A stretch of 64,000 nucleotides of DNA, taken from the NCBI RefSeq assembly GCF_014451325.2, contig NZ_JACSCH020000001.1:288845-352844 (forward strand). Reading direction: 5' to 3'. Each line of letters begins with the position of its first letter. Position 1 is the stretch's first letter. Under the pieces are notes generated by a model. It had not been told where the DNA came from. It did no database searches and was given only the letters and a program-made list of their open reading frames with translations. Shown piece after piece: positions 1-7,855 of this stretch. The position numbers were made by a program, and so were the translations under genes. This DNA is from Streptomyces sp. CB02980 (GTDB taxonomy: Bacteria; Actinomycetota; Actinomycetes; Streptomycetales; Streptomycetaceae).

Positions 1-698
1 TGACCACCGTGGTCGGCCGAATCAGCTTCGACCTCCTGAGATCCCGCCAGGCCCACCCGGAATCCGCCTACGGGCAGGAGTCTGCGGACCTCGTGGTGAC
101 GCCCGCCGACGACCCCGCGCCCGACGAGCAGGTACTGCTGGCCGATTCGGTAGGCCTCGCCCTGCTCGTCGTACTCGACTCGCTCACCCCGACCGAACGT
201 CTGGCCTTCGTCCTGCATGACATGTTCGCGGTCCCGTTCCAAGAAATAGGCCAGATCCTGGGCAAATCCGCCGACGCCTCCAAGATGGTCGCCAGCCGCG
301 CCCGCCGCAGGGTCCAAGCCAGGGAACGGCCGACGGGCCCCGGCCGCGAGCACGGCGCGGTCGTTCAGGCCTTCCAAGCCGCGGCCGTCAGAGGCGACTT
401 CGAGGCGCTCCTGCGTGTCCTCGACCCGGACGTGAAGCTGACCGTCGACACCCCCGACGGGGTGGTCGTCACCCTCGGAGCCACCAAGGTCGCCGCCGGC
501 GCCCGCATGTTCTCCGGCGAGGTCGCCCGCCACCGCCCCGTGCTGCTCAACGGCATCCCCGGTCACATGTCCTGGCGCCCCGACGGAACCCCTCTCTCCG
601 TCATTGCCTTCACCGTCGTCGAAAGCCGGATCACCGCCATCCGCATCGTCGTCGACCCGTCCAAACTCGCGTCGATCCCTCTGGCCGCCCCGTCCTGA
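1..698 (+). CDS. ECF-family RNA polymerase sigma factor (ECF41/SigJ type), 5' end cut by window
   Basis: The reading frame is open from the first base (first complete codon at 3), so the start and most of sigma region 2 lie upstream. The visible part begins with the linker after region 2 (TTVVGRISFDLLRSR). A clear region 4 follows, with LTPTERLAFVLHDMFAVPF and the helix-turn-helix EIGQILGKSADASKMVASRA. The last ~120 residues form a SnoaL/NTF2-like domain with LDPDVKLTVD, the C-terminal extension typical of ECF41 factors, where it modulates sigma activity instead of a separate anti-sigma factor. ECF41 genes are often beside a carboxymuconolactone decarboxylase or oxidoreductase; no such partner is visible downstream. 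The family assignment is firm; the target regulon is unknown. Confidence 0.88.
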   Translation, partial: TTVVGRISFDLLRSRQAHPESAYGQESADLVVTPADDPAPDEQVLLADSVGLALLVVLDSLTPTERLAFVLHDMFAVPFQEIGQILGKSADASKMVASRARRRVQARERPTGPGREHGAVVQAFQAAAVRGDFEALLRVLDPDVKLTVDTPDGVVVTLGATKVAAGARMFSGEVARHRPVLLNGIPGHMSWRPDGTPLSVIAFTVVESRITAIRIVVDPSKLASIPLAAPS

Positions 699-699
699 G

Positions 700-1045
700 C
701 CGGTGTCGCCAGGTCTGCCCGTGCCTGTGCAAGATACGGCGGCTGCGAGCGAAAGGGCCGGCCACGGAGGGGGTCGGCCGCCGGACGTTCAGACCGTGAG
801 GCTGAGCTATGCCTGCCGGCTCGCCGTCGGGGTCGAGGACGCGGGGATCGCCGTCCTGGATCCCGTTCTCGGGGAGGGGGTCCAGTGCAATGCCGACGGC
901 CAGGGGAGGCTCTGAGACGACGGTGGGGTTGTCGATGCTCCGGACCCGGTCGCCTTCGGCCAGCGCTTCGAAGACGAGGTGTGGTCCGGCGTAACCGTGG
1001 GCGGGATCATCGTGCTGAGGGTTCCGCCATGCCCGCGAGATTGAT
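700..1045 (-). pseudogene. Possible 5'-truncated remnant of an unidentified gene
   Basis: This 380-base gap after the sigma factor holds no intact gene. On the minus strand a stop-free frame starts just after a TGA near 1045 and runs into the 3' end of the sigma gene without an obvious start codon. It reads like real protein (for example DDPAHGYAGPHLVFEALAEG and PPLAVGIALDPLPENGIQDG) rather than shadow sequence. I cannot name the family. It is best treated as a decayed or truncated coding fragment. Confidence 0.25.
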
Positions 1046-1080
1046 CAAGCTCACCGCGCCGTGAGACTCAAGAAGAGCGG

Positions 1081-1452
1081 GTGCCTGCAAACGAGGCCGG
1101 CGCCGTCGCGGATACAAACCAGCAGGTAGCGCGACACGCGTTCCTGCGGCAGATGTACGACGACTCGTACTTCCCTGATCACGTGGTCGACCAGGGAAAG
1201 GCGATCCTGCTGCGGCTGTGCGAGCAGGTTGAGGCCGAGCAGCCTTCGGACCTGGAAAGCATGAATGCGCTGACCCGGGCTGCGGCCGAGGCGTTCAACC
1301 TGCTGGACAGGGAAGTCTCGTAGCGGCCCGGAGCGAGATCGAGACGGTCGCGCTTGAGTGGATCTGTGACTCGTCTTGCTTCGTCGCGTCGGCATACGGG
1401 TTCACGGATGCGGATGCGAATGCGGAGGAGCTGGCCGCCGGCCGGGACTTGG
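1081..1452 (+). pseudogene. DUF5713 family gene broken by a frameshift
   Basis: The first segment (GTG at 1081, stop at 1321) encodes 80 residues including FLRQMYDDSYFPDHVVDQGK and ILLRLCEQVEAEQPSDLESM, which I recognise as a DUF5713 protein of unknown function. The family normally continues with a segment like GSEIETVARE...FVASAYGFTDAD. That segment is present here but in another frame, from about 1332 (SEIETVALEWICDSSCFVAS, then AYGFTDADANAEELAAGRDL). A one- or two-base shift near 1310-1330 has therefore split the gene. Just beyond 1452 the sequence merges into a minus-strand transposase fragment, so the 3' end may also be replaced. Confidence 0.6.
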
Positions 1453-1480
1453 TGAACGAGGACGGGAAGGTCACCTCCGA

Positions 1481-1570
1481 TCAAAGCCATTCGTTGAGAA
1501 CTGCACTCAGCACGGTGGCCTCGTAGCGGACGGCGAGCTTGTCGTATCTCGTGGCACGTAGCCAACCGTC
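1481..1570 (-). pseudogene. IS5-family transposase C-terminal fragment
   Basis: The minus-strand frame ending at TGA 1481-1483 closes with LRATRYDKLAVRYEATVLSA followed by VLNEWL. This is the characteristic C-terminus of an IS5-family (DDE) transposase. Only about 30 residues are recognisable and the rest of the frame upstream does not resemble the enzyme, so it is a remnant. It abuts the disrupted DUF5713 gene and may mark the event that damaged it. Confidence 0.55.
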
Positions 1571-1680
1571 ACCGTCCCTCGTGCACTCGCGAGAGACAGC
1601 CGCTCCTGCGGAGTCCTCGCGTCGGAGTCCGTGATCGAAGTGTGCCTCAACTCGTGGATCAGGTCTGTTCGGATTCCCTA

Positions 1681-1710
1681 CCCGCCTGCGAGTAGCACGC
1701 CGCAGGCGGG
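1681..1710. repeat. Perfect 10-bp inverted repeat (hairpin)
   Basis: CCCGCCTGCG at 1681-1690 is repeated in inverse at 1701-1710 with a 10-base loop. It lies in a gene-poor stretch (1571-1882) between transposase debris and the winged-helix gene. It could be a terminator-like structure, an operator for the gene at 1883, or an IS-end relic; nothing distinguishes these. Confidence 0.5.
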
Positions 1711-1882
1711 GTATGCGCTGTCTCCGCGTATTTGCCGCGTCATTGTGGGCACACGGCGAGACTTCTTGCTCCGACGGGTTGTGATTCGACGTCTCAGCGT
1801 CTGCACGCCTCCGAAGGACGTACCCTGCACAGCAAGCGATCCTGGCCCCATTCGGCCAGCCCACATCACGCAGGAGCCAATC

Positions 1883-2515
1883 GTGCCTTCATCAAGTACC
1901 GCCTTTCACAGCATCGACACGACAACTTCCGTGCTCCAGAAAGAACTTCCTCAGCTGGAGCAGCTCCAGCAGGATCTCGAGAAAGAGCTGGCTGCGGTTT
2001 CCGAACGTGTGCTCTCGGTCCGCGCGGCATTGACGGCTTTGCTGGCCCTGGCCGACACGCCGGCACCGCGCGTCGTACAGGAGACGGAGCCGGAACCGGC
2101 TACGGCGGAAAGCGAAGCTGCAGTTGAGGCTTCCGAAACGGTGACGCCCGACGAATCCGGATCGGTCCCCGCACCTCGCAAGGCCACCACGTCGCGCTCC
2201 ACCCGTCAGCGGAAAGCCGCGCCTCAGCCTCGCGGGCGTAAGGAACGTCCCTCGGCCAAGAAGCCCCGCGTCACTGCCGCAACACAGGAGACTCCTTCTG
2301 AGACCCAGGGATCCGGCGGCCTCACCGAGCAAGTGGCCGCCGTCCTGACGCAATCGCCGGACAGCCCCATGCGTGCACGTGACGTCGCGAAGGCACTCGG
2401 CCGTGACTCCTCCACGAGCGCCATCAACACCGTCCGCAGCACACTCGACCGGCTCGTCGCCACCTCTCGGGCCGCCCGCGCCGGCCGAGGCCTCTACCAG
2501 GCTCCTGCCAGCTGA
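1883..2515 (+). CDS. Coiled-coil protein with basic linker and C-terminal winged-helix-like domain
   Basis: The GTG at 1883 is preceded at good spacing by AGGAG (1872-1876). This start gives 210 residues and is preferred over an upstream ATG that would read through non-coding sequence. Residues ~15-55 form an amphipathic Leu/Glu/Gln-rich coiled coil (LEQLQQDLEKELAAVSERVL). A low-complexity Ala/Glu/Pro then Lys/Arg-rich linker follows (~60-145). The C-terminal ~65 residues (GGLTEQVAAVLTQSPDSPMR onwards) resemble a small winged helix, with the likely wing RAARAGRGLYQ. It is probably a DNA-binding or chromatin-type protein. I recognise no named family, and the transposase fragments on both sides give no functional context. 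Confidence 0.6.
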   Translation: MPSSSTAFHSIDTTTSVLQKELPQLEQLQQDLEKELAAVSERVLSVRAALTALLALADTPAPRVVQETEPEPATAESEAAVEASETVTPDESGSVPAPRKATTSRSTRQRKAAPQPRGRKERPSAKKPRVTAATQETPSETQGSGGLTEQVAAVLTQSPDSPMRARDVAKALGRDSSTSAINTVRSTLDRLVATSRAARAGRGLYQAPAS

Positions 2516-2984
2516 CACCAGGCTTGCTGGACACCGGAGCCCGCCGACGTGGGCACCGCGCACCGGCCGAACGCCGTTGATGGCCGGCGGCCGGTGGGCC
2601 GGTGGCCGGTCGGAAGGTCTCGCCCATGCAGGCCAGGGGAAGCCCAGTACATCCTGCGCAGGGCAGTGGCGACCGCGCTGGCCACAGCGAGGTCGGGCCC
2701 GAGATCGAGAGCCTACTCATCGACGGCCGGCTGCAGCGGAGTCTTGTAAGGCTCAGCTGATGAACCACGGCCGGACGCGCTGGACCACTGCCAGTTCTGC
2801 GTAGGCCCCGAGGCATTTCACCCCTTCATGGCCGTGCCCTTCACTGCACCTCCGGGCGGTTCGGGCTCCGCTTGACTCCCCCGACGCGCATGTGCAGTTC
2901 CTGGAGGGCCGCGGTTTGACGGACCGTCGGTCTCGGCTCTCCCGCCGGGTCTCGCGCTGAAGCCGCTCGCCGCGTCGATACCAC
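2516..2984. other. Gene-free stretch
   Basis: I see no convincing coding sequence here. It contains GGCCGGT-type low-complexity repeats around 2590-2630, and the part nearest 2985 probably belongs to the decayed insertion sequence that follows. Confidence 0.5.
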
Positions 2985-3285
2985 CGATCCATAGCCGCCG
3001 CGGTCCCCGCCGCAGAAGGCCCGACAAACTCCACGGTGACCAGGGCTGCGACTACCCTCACCTGCGGCATTGGCTCCGCTCCCGCGACATCACGCCACGA
3101 TCGGCCGCCGTGGCATCGAGACCTCCGGCCGGCTCGGACGCCACCGATGGGTCATCGAACGGACCATGTCCTGGCTCGCCGGTCGCCGTCGGCTCCACCG
3201 ACGCCATGAACGCAAGCCGGAACACCTCCTCGCCTTCACAGCCATCGCCGCCAGCCTCATCAACTACCGACGACTCACGAAGTGA
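2985..3285 (+). pseudogene. IS5-family transposase remnant, C-terminal third, frameshifted
   Basis: One frame (from about 3011) encodes RRRPDKLHGDQGCDYPHLRH and WLRSRDI, the DDE-region segment of IS5-family transposases. The continuation RRGIETSGRLGRHRWVIERT and the terminal AFTAIAASLINYRRLTK (stop at 3285) lie in a frame shifted by one base, so the copy is dead. No N-terminal half is visible and I could not define terminal inverted repeats. Confidence 0.75.
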
Positions 3286-3342
3286 AACGACGTTCAAGGC
3301 ACACCGTCGACTGTGATGAGCCGTGGCCCTTCGAGGCCGGCG

Positions 3343-3801
3343 TCATGCGCAGCCCGTCTCATCGTCTTCGGAGAGCGATGAGCGGACTCTGCGCACCATG
3401 AAGGGTGGCAGAAGCGGGTTGTCGGAGGGGGCCATCCAGTCGAATCGACTGCGGACGCTGCGCAGGCGGGCAGCAGCACTTTCGGCCTCGGTGGCGCCCT
3501 TCATCGCGCGGTGCTGGAGGGCGCCGTCGACGATGGCACCCAGCGGGGCGTCGGGGAACTTCTGCCAGCGTTTCGGGCGGCGGCCGTTCATGCGTTCCTC
3601 GACAGCGTCGGCGCGGACATCGTCGGGTGAGCCCAGGAGTGCCGTCAGCGCGGTCTGTGCGTGACGCCGGTTGGCACTGTTGGGAAACCGCTTGTTTCGA
3701 CGGATGTTCTTGCGTGAGCTCTTGTCGTTCTCGCCGTAATTGTTCCGATGGTCTTTGACGTAGCTCAGCCGCTTCTTCTCTTGGGGTGTCTTGCGCTTCA
3801 C
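3343..3801 (-). CDS. Conserved hypothetical basic protein
   Basis: The GTG at 3801 is preceded by GGAGG at usable spacing and opens with VKRKTPQEKKRLSYVKDHRN, a start I recognise from a family of uncharacterised Streptomyces proteins. The N-terminal 45 residues are rich in Lys, Arg and Asn (YGENDKSSRKNIRRNKR). The rest is a mostly helical, charged domain (RPKRWQKFPDAPLGAIVDG). It has no signal peptide, membrane segment or catalytic motif that I can see. It sits alone between transposase fragments. At 152 residues its length is in line with what I remember of the family. The function is unknown. Confidence 0.65.
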   Translation of the reverse strand: MKRKTPQEKKRLSYVKDHRNNYGENDKSSRKNIRRNKRFPNSANRRHAQTALTALLGSPDDVRADAVEERMNGRRPKRWQKFPDAPLGAIVDGALQHRAMKGATEAESAAARLRSVRSRFDWMAPSDNPLLPPFMVRRVRSSLSEDDETGCA

Positions 3802-3909
3802 CGTCCCGTGCCTCCTCCGGCTCCCAGGGGCGTCAGAGTAGCCATGTGCGGGCGTGTCGGCCACGCCGTTTCCGGGCGCCGGACGGCAGGTGGATCACGT
3901 GCCAGAACG

Positions 3910-4115
3910 CTACGGACCAACGCGGTTCCCCAAGGCACCGTGCTCATCGTGGACGGCACCCTGGTCCCCACCCCGCGACCACAACACCGCCGAGCGGTCG
4001 AAGAACCACCGGTACTCCACCAACCACCAGGTCGTCATCGACGCCGACACCCGAGTGGTCGTCGTGGTCGGCCAGCCCCTGGCCGAAAACCGCAACACTG
4101 CCAGCGACTCGGGTT
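3910..4115 (+). pseudogene. IS5-family transposase remnant, central part, frameshifted
   Basis: The frame including GTG 3940 gives AVPQGTVLIVDGTLVPT, the start of the catalytic DDE core. After a one-base shift near 3970, another frame gives RDHNTAERSKNHRYSTNHQV and VIDADTRVVVVVGQPLAENR. These are adjacent in intact IS5-family enzymes (IVDGTLVPT...NHRYSTNHQV). No complete enzyme or inverted repeats are visible. Confidence 0.7.
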
Positions 4116-4194
4116 GTGATCACGCCCGCCGGAGGGAGAGAGGCACCGCAGAAGATTCCCGTGTTAGAAGAGATCCACGTGCCGCGGCAGGCAG

Positions 4195-4330
4195 GCTGGC
4201 AGGCAGGCGGACGACCGCAGACGCGAGCCGACCGTGTCAGGGGCAATGGATAAGGCGTACTCGCCACGCAGCGACCGGCGTCGACTGCGCAGGCGCCAGA
4301 TCAAGCACGCCATCCGGATCCGCCTATCGC
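4195..4330 (+). pseudogene. Second IS5-family transposase fragment (different subgroup)
   Basis: The frame around 4211 gives GRPQTRADRVRGNG and then a stop. In the shifted frame the expected continuation DKAYSPRSDRRRLRRRQIKH appears at about 4245-4306, so a few inserted bases have broken it. The same signature occurs intact at 5055-5186 (PDRVRGDKAHGSRRFRRYLR), showing that two relics of related elements lie 850 bp apart. Confidence 0.6.
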
Positions 4331-4354
4331 TCCGCCCGGCGTGACACACCCCGT

Positions 4355-4750
4355 TCAGAGGTCCGTTGCCCCCGGATAGTGGTGGCGAAGTTCGCTGAGT
4401 ACACGCTCGTCGACAGCCCTGACGTCCCACAACGAGCTGTCGAATTCGGTCAGGACGACCATCAGCTTGTCCCCGGCGAACCCACGTGCCTCGGCGTCGA
4501 TCAACTGGAGGAAGGGGGTCGTCAGCGACAACAGTGTCAAGGTGTCCATGCCGGCGTCGGCAGACCTTCTCTCCATCTCGACACAGCGTGGATCGACGAT
4601 CCCGTCGAATTCGACGCGCCACGTCAGGTCCAGTCCGAAACTGCCGAGGCGGACCAGAAGTTCAGCCAGGGTCACGTAGTGCTTTCCGTGCCAGGCAGGG
4701 AACGTGATCCCCTTCATCCCCGCCTCTGCTTCGGCCGTGTCACGTGACAT
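4355..4750 (-). CDS. Hypothetical protein
   Basis: It has 131 residues and starts at ATG 4750 (MSRDTAEAEAGMKGITFPAW); an internal ATG at 4717 is an alternative. The body is a mixed alpha/beta soluble domain (VTLAELLVRLGSFGLDLTWR; LTEFDSSLWDVRAVDERVLS) ending in HHYPGATDL. No signal peptide or membrane helix is seen and I do not recognise the family. It is flanked by transposase debris on both sides, so it may be recently acquired cargo, but codon use is ordinary for the window. Confidence 0.55.
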   Translation of the reverse strand: MSRDTAEAEAGMKGITFPAWHGKHYVTLAELLVRLGSFGLDLTWRVEFDGIVDPRCVEMERRSADAGMDTLTLLSLTTPFLQLIDAEARGFAGDKLMVVLTEFDSSLWDVRAVDERVLSELRHHYPGATDL

Positions 4751-4960
4751 GCGCCCCCCTTCGTTCCGTAGCAGACACTAAGCCACGGCCTTGAGCAGCT
4801 CACATGATTCATCGGACAGGCCCGGGGCACTGTCCGGCGGATCATGTGACGGTCGGATTGTCGGCTCGTTGTTCCCGGCGTGGGGCGGGGTGATCTGACG
4901 CATGCCGAGTAGGTCCGGCTGGAGGCACACGTGCCGGCGTCGGGACGGCGTGGCGGACGG

Positions 4961-5186
4961 TGGAACGATCACCGCAGAGTGATCAACAGGATCTTGTTCC
5001 GGGTCGGAACAGGCATACCGTGGCGGGAACTTCCTTGAACGCATCCGCGCTCCCCGTCCGCAGGGCGGCCATCCGCGCACCCTGCCGGATCGCGTCCGTG
5101 GCGACAAGGCGCACGGCTCACGCCGCTTCCGCCGCTACCTGCGAAGACGCCAGATCAAGCACACCATCCCCGAACCGAAGGAGTAA
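4961..5186 (+). pseudogene. IS5-family transposase remnant with large internal deletion
   Basis: At 4961-5038 a short frame reads WNDHRRVINRILFRVGTGIP plus WRELP, the N-terminal DNA-binding part of IS5-family transposases. At 5055-5186 another frame reads PDRVRGDKAHGSRRFRRYLR, then RRQIKHTIPEPKE and a stop, which is the central DDE region of the same enzyme type. The ~100 residues normally between them are missing, so this copy has an internal deletion. Confidence 0.7.
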
Positions 5187-5224
5187 CGGGCCAACGGACC
5201 AACCGCCAACGGCACGGCAGCGGT

Positions 5225-5776
5225 TCACCTCGGCGGGTCCTCGCCTGTGAGCCCGTCGACGGATTCCCGGATGAGGTCGGCGTGACCGGCGTGGCGGGCG
5301 TACTCCTCAACGAGGTCGAGGAGAATCCGACGGAGGTTGGGGCGTTCGCCGCTACGGGTCGTGTAGGCGCCGAGCTGGTCCAGCCCGCCCGTGCTGAGCG
5401 CCTCGTCAACGAGGGCACGGGAGCGGGCGACCGATTCCTGCCAGAGAGCGAGCAGTCGCTCCGGGGTGTCCCCGGCGGCGGAGCGGTAGTCCCAGTCGGG
5501 AGTGCTCTCCCAGTCGACTGTGTCCCAGGGAGCACCGACGGGGGAGCCTAGCCACAGCCGGGCGAAATGACTGTCCTCCACGTGCGCCAGGTGCTTGAGC
5601 AGGCCGCCCAAAGTGATCGTGGACGTGCCGAGTGTGGCGCGAAGTCCGGCGGCGTCCAGGCCGGAGCACTTCCAGGCCAGCGTAGCCCGCTGGCGTTCGA
5701 GGGCGCCGAGGACGGCTGCTGCCTCGGTGCCTGCGAGTGGGGGTTCCGGCCAGGCTTCTGCTGTGGTCTCAGTCAT
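5225..5776 (-). CDS. DinB/DUF664 family protein (thiol-dependent transferase-like fold)
   Basis: The ATG at 5776 (MTETTAEAW) is preferred over an upstream ATG at 5827 that adds 17 basic residues unlike the family. The 183-residue protein has the DinB four-helix pattern: ERQRATLAWKCSGLDAAGLR, then TLGGLLKHLAHVEDSHFARL with the first metal-type His, and EYARHAGHADLIRESVDG with the H..H..D/E pair. DinB/DUF664 proteins include bacillithiol- and mycothiol-dependent S-transferases, and Streptomyces carries many paralogues of unknown substrate. It is divergent from the hydrolase at 5894 across a 117-bp gap. Confidence 0.82.
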   Translation of the reverse strand: MTETTAEAWPEPPLAGTEAAAVLGALERQRATLAWKCSGLDAAGLRATLGTSTITLGGLLKHLAHVEDSHFARLWLGSPVGAPWDTVDWESTPDWDYRSAAGDTPERLLALWQESVARSRALVDEALSTGGLDQLGAYTTRSGERPNLRRILLDLVEEYARHAGHADLIRESVDGLTGEDPPR

Positions 5777-5893
5777 GGCCGCAGACCCTAGCGAACGGAG
5801 CTGACAGTGCGGCCGGCGGGCGGGCACCGTCGCTGTCCCTGTCTTTGCAGTCGGCGATGCGCATCACCGCCGTCCCGGCCTAGGCTCCCTCTC

Positions 5894-6787
5894 ATGGGAC
5901 ACCCTGTACGCACCGACGACGGGCGGCTTCTGGTGGCCGAGGAATGGGGCAATCCTTCGGGTACCCCGGTGCTTCTCCTCCACGGGACGCCCGGTACCCG
6001 TCTCGGCACCCTGCTGCCCGGGCTCGCCGAGCAGCACCCCGGCTTCCGGTTCCTCGCCTACGACCGTCCCGGCTACGGGGAGTCGCGGCGCGCCCCGGGC
6101 CGCCGGGTCGCCGACGCGGCCCGGGATGCGGCGGCCGTCGCCGATGCCTTCGGCGTCGAGCGGTTCGCGGTGGTCGGCCGGTCCGGCGGGGGTCCGCACG
6201 CGCTCGCGTGCGCGGCGCTGCTGCCGGATCGGGTCCGGGCGGCCGCCGTACTGGTCGGGCTCGCTCCGCCGGACGCGGCCGGTCTGGACTGGTACGCGGG
6301 CATGACCCCGTTCAACGTGCGCGAGTACGGTCTGGCCCACGCCCATGTGGACGGGCGGGACCCCGGTGGGCTCGAACGGGACCTGGCCGCCCGGGCCGTC
6401 GCCATCCGGCGGGACCCGGTACGCCTCCTCGACGACCTGCGTGCCGACCTCTCCCCCCGCGACCTGCCGGTCGTCGAGGACCCCCGGGTACGCGCGGTAC
6501 TGCTGCGCACCTACCAGGAGGCCCTGCGGGTCTCGCACCACGGCTGGCTCGACGACTGCCTGGCCTTCGTCCGCCCGTGGGGCTTCGACGTCTCCTCCGT
6601 CGCTTCGCCCGTGCTGCTGTGGCACGGCCTCGACGACGCCTTCTCGCCCGTGGCGCACACCCGTTGGTTGGCCGGACGGATCCCCGGCGCCGAGCCCGTC
6701 CTCGTACCGGACGCCGGTCACTTCGCCGCCCAGTTGGCGCTGCCCGACGTGCTGCGCTGGCTGGACGGTCAGGGCGTCGGGCGCTGA
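5894..6787 (+). CDS. Alpha/beta-fold hydrolase
   Basis: The ATG at 5894 (MGHPVRTDDGRLLVAEEWGN) starts a 297-residue cytoplasmic hydrolase. The oxyanion-hole motif LLLHGTPGTRLG, the nucleophile elbow VGRSGGGPHAL, the acid LLWHGLDDAFSP and the catalytic His in PDAGHFAAQL are all present and correctly ordered, so it should be active. The substrate cannot be inferred; a proline iminopeptidase- or epoxide hydrolase-like enzyme is possible. Its last 19 bases overlap convergently with the 3' end of the minus-strand gene at 6769-7485. Confidence 0.85.
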   Translation: MGHPVRTDDGRLLVAEEWGNPSGTPVLLLHGTPGTRLGTLLPGLAEQHPGFRFLAYDRPGYGESRRAPGRRVADAARDAAAVADAFGVERFAVVGRSGGGPHALACAALLPDRVRAAAVLVGLAPPDAAGLDWYAGMTPFNVREYGLAHAHVDGRDPGGLERDLAARAVAIRRDPVRLLDDLRADLSPRDLPVVEDPRVRAVLLRTYQEALRVSHHGWLDDCLAFVRPWGFDVSSVASPVLLWHGLDDAFSPVAHTRWLAGRIPGAEPVLVPDAGHFAAQLALPDVLRWLDGQGVGR

Positions 6788-7485
6788 TACGAGGTCGAGC
6801 GAGCGCCCTTCAACGCGTCGAGGATCCGCTCGTGGCTGTCCCCGACGACATCGCTGACACGGACCCTGATGTGGAGCGCCTCGACCTCGTCGACGAAACG
6901 CTGGGAGAAGGCACCGAGCATCGTCGTCTCGTAGGAGCCGGTGCCCACCAGCGGGAATCTCCCCATGGTGACCAGCTGGAAGTCCTCCCCGACGGTGAGC
7001 CCGGCCCCGGTCAGCACCTCCGCCACGCCCTGGACGTCGGTCCACGGGGCGGCGTGCTGCGGGTCCTCACCGCGCAGGACGGCCCGGCACTCGTAGGCCT
7101 CGACCACCACGGTGTGCGAGCCTCCGTTGAGCAGCCCGACCTGCCATTCGGGTACGCCGCCCCGCAGGTGCCCGGTCGTCCAGTCGGCGCGCCAGCCCAA
7201 CGCCGGCCGTACGGTACGGGCGTACTGGGCCCTGGCGAGGACCGCACCGGCCGCGACCGCGAGGAGGCTGCCGAGCGGCTCCATGTCGAGCAGCTGCAGC
7301 CGCCACGGCCATTCGGCCCGGGCCGCCGCCGTCATGTTGGCCCGGACGGCCTCCCAGCCGAGCACCGCCGACAGCAGGACGAGCAGCACGATCGGCACCG
7401 TGAAGAGCAACGGGCTGCGTCGCACCCGCCGTTGAGCGTCCGCCTCGATGGTCGGCCCACCCCGCCTGAACCTGCCCACGGCCAC
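6769..7485 (-). CDS. Hypothetical membrane protein with two TM helices
   Basis: The 238-residue protein starts at 7485. A basic N-terminus (RRGGPTIEADAQRRVRRS) is followed by the membrane helix LLFTVPIVLLVLLSAVLGW (~26-44). A second hydrophobic stretch, GSLLAVAAGAVLARAQYA, lies around residues 72-90. The remaining ~145 residues look like a soluble beta-rich domain (HTVVVEAYECRAVLRGED). No family is recognised. It overlaps the hydrolase gene tail to tail. Confidence 0.65.
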   Translation of the reverse strand: MAVGRFRRGGPTIEADAQRRVRRSPLLFTVPIVLLVLLSAVLGWEAVRANMTAAARAEWPWRLQLLDMEPLGSLLAVAAGAVLARAQYARTVRPALGWRADWTTGHLRGGVPEWQVGLLNGGSHTVVVEAYECRAVLRGEDPQHAAPWTDVQGVAEVLTGAGLTVGEDFQLVTMGRFPLVGTGSYETTMLGAFSQRFVDEVEALHIRVRVSDVVGDSHERILDALKGARSTSYQRPTP

Positions 7486-7744
7486 TCCCCCGGTTCTCGA
7501 ACAACGGTCCCCCAGCCGCGCGTACGACCAAGGGGCCTCAACCGGCTCATGGTGCCCGAACCGGGGCGCGGCCGACTAGGGCGCCAGCCCGGCACATTCC
7601 CTCGCCGACCAGTGCAGCCGGCCCCGCACGACATCCCGAAGGGGTACGAGTCCCATTCCCGTGGAATGAGTGTCCAGCTCATCGGGATCGTCGCCCGTCG
7701 GCCCAGAGCCGGTGTCACCCGAATCGCGCGCCGAGGCCGACCGC

Positions 7745-7796
7745 AGTCCTGCCGCGGTGAACCGAAGGGCGTAGTCCTGCCGCGGTAAACCGAAGG
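7745..7796. repeat. 24-bp direct repeat, 28-bp period
   Basis: The segment at 7745-7768 is repeated at 7773-7796 with one mismatch (both contain CCTGCCGCGG and ACCGAAGG). It lies 60 bp before the ATP-grasp gene in a 370-bp intergenic region (7486-7855) that otherwise holds nothing recognisable. It may be a regulatory direct repeat or a small slippage duplication. Confidence 0.55.
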
Positions 7797-7855
7797 CGGC
7801 CGGGGACGGGGTGGGTCTAGCCTGGCGGCTTTGCACGTCGCGGAGGAGGGTTCCC

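Noticed and set aside
5944..7788. 614-codon plus-strand frame through the hydrolase and membrane-protein genes
   Set aside because: Arg/Pro-rich shadow of the hydrolase frame with no start signal.
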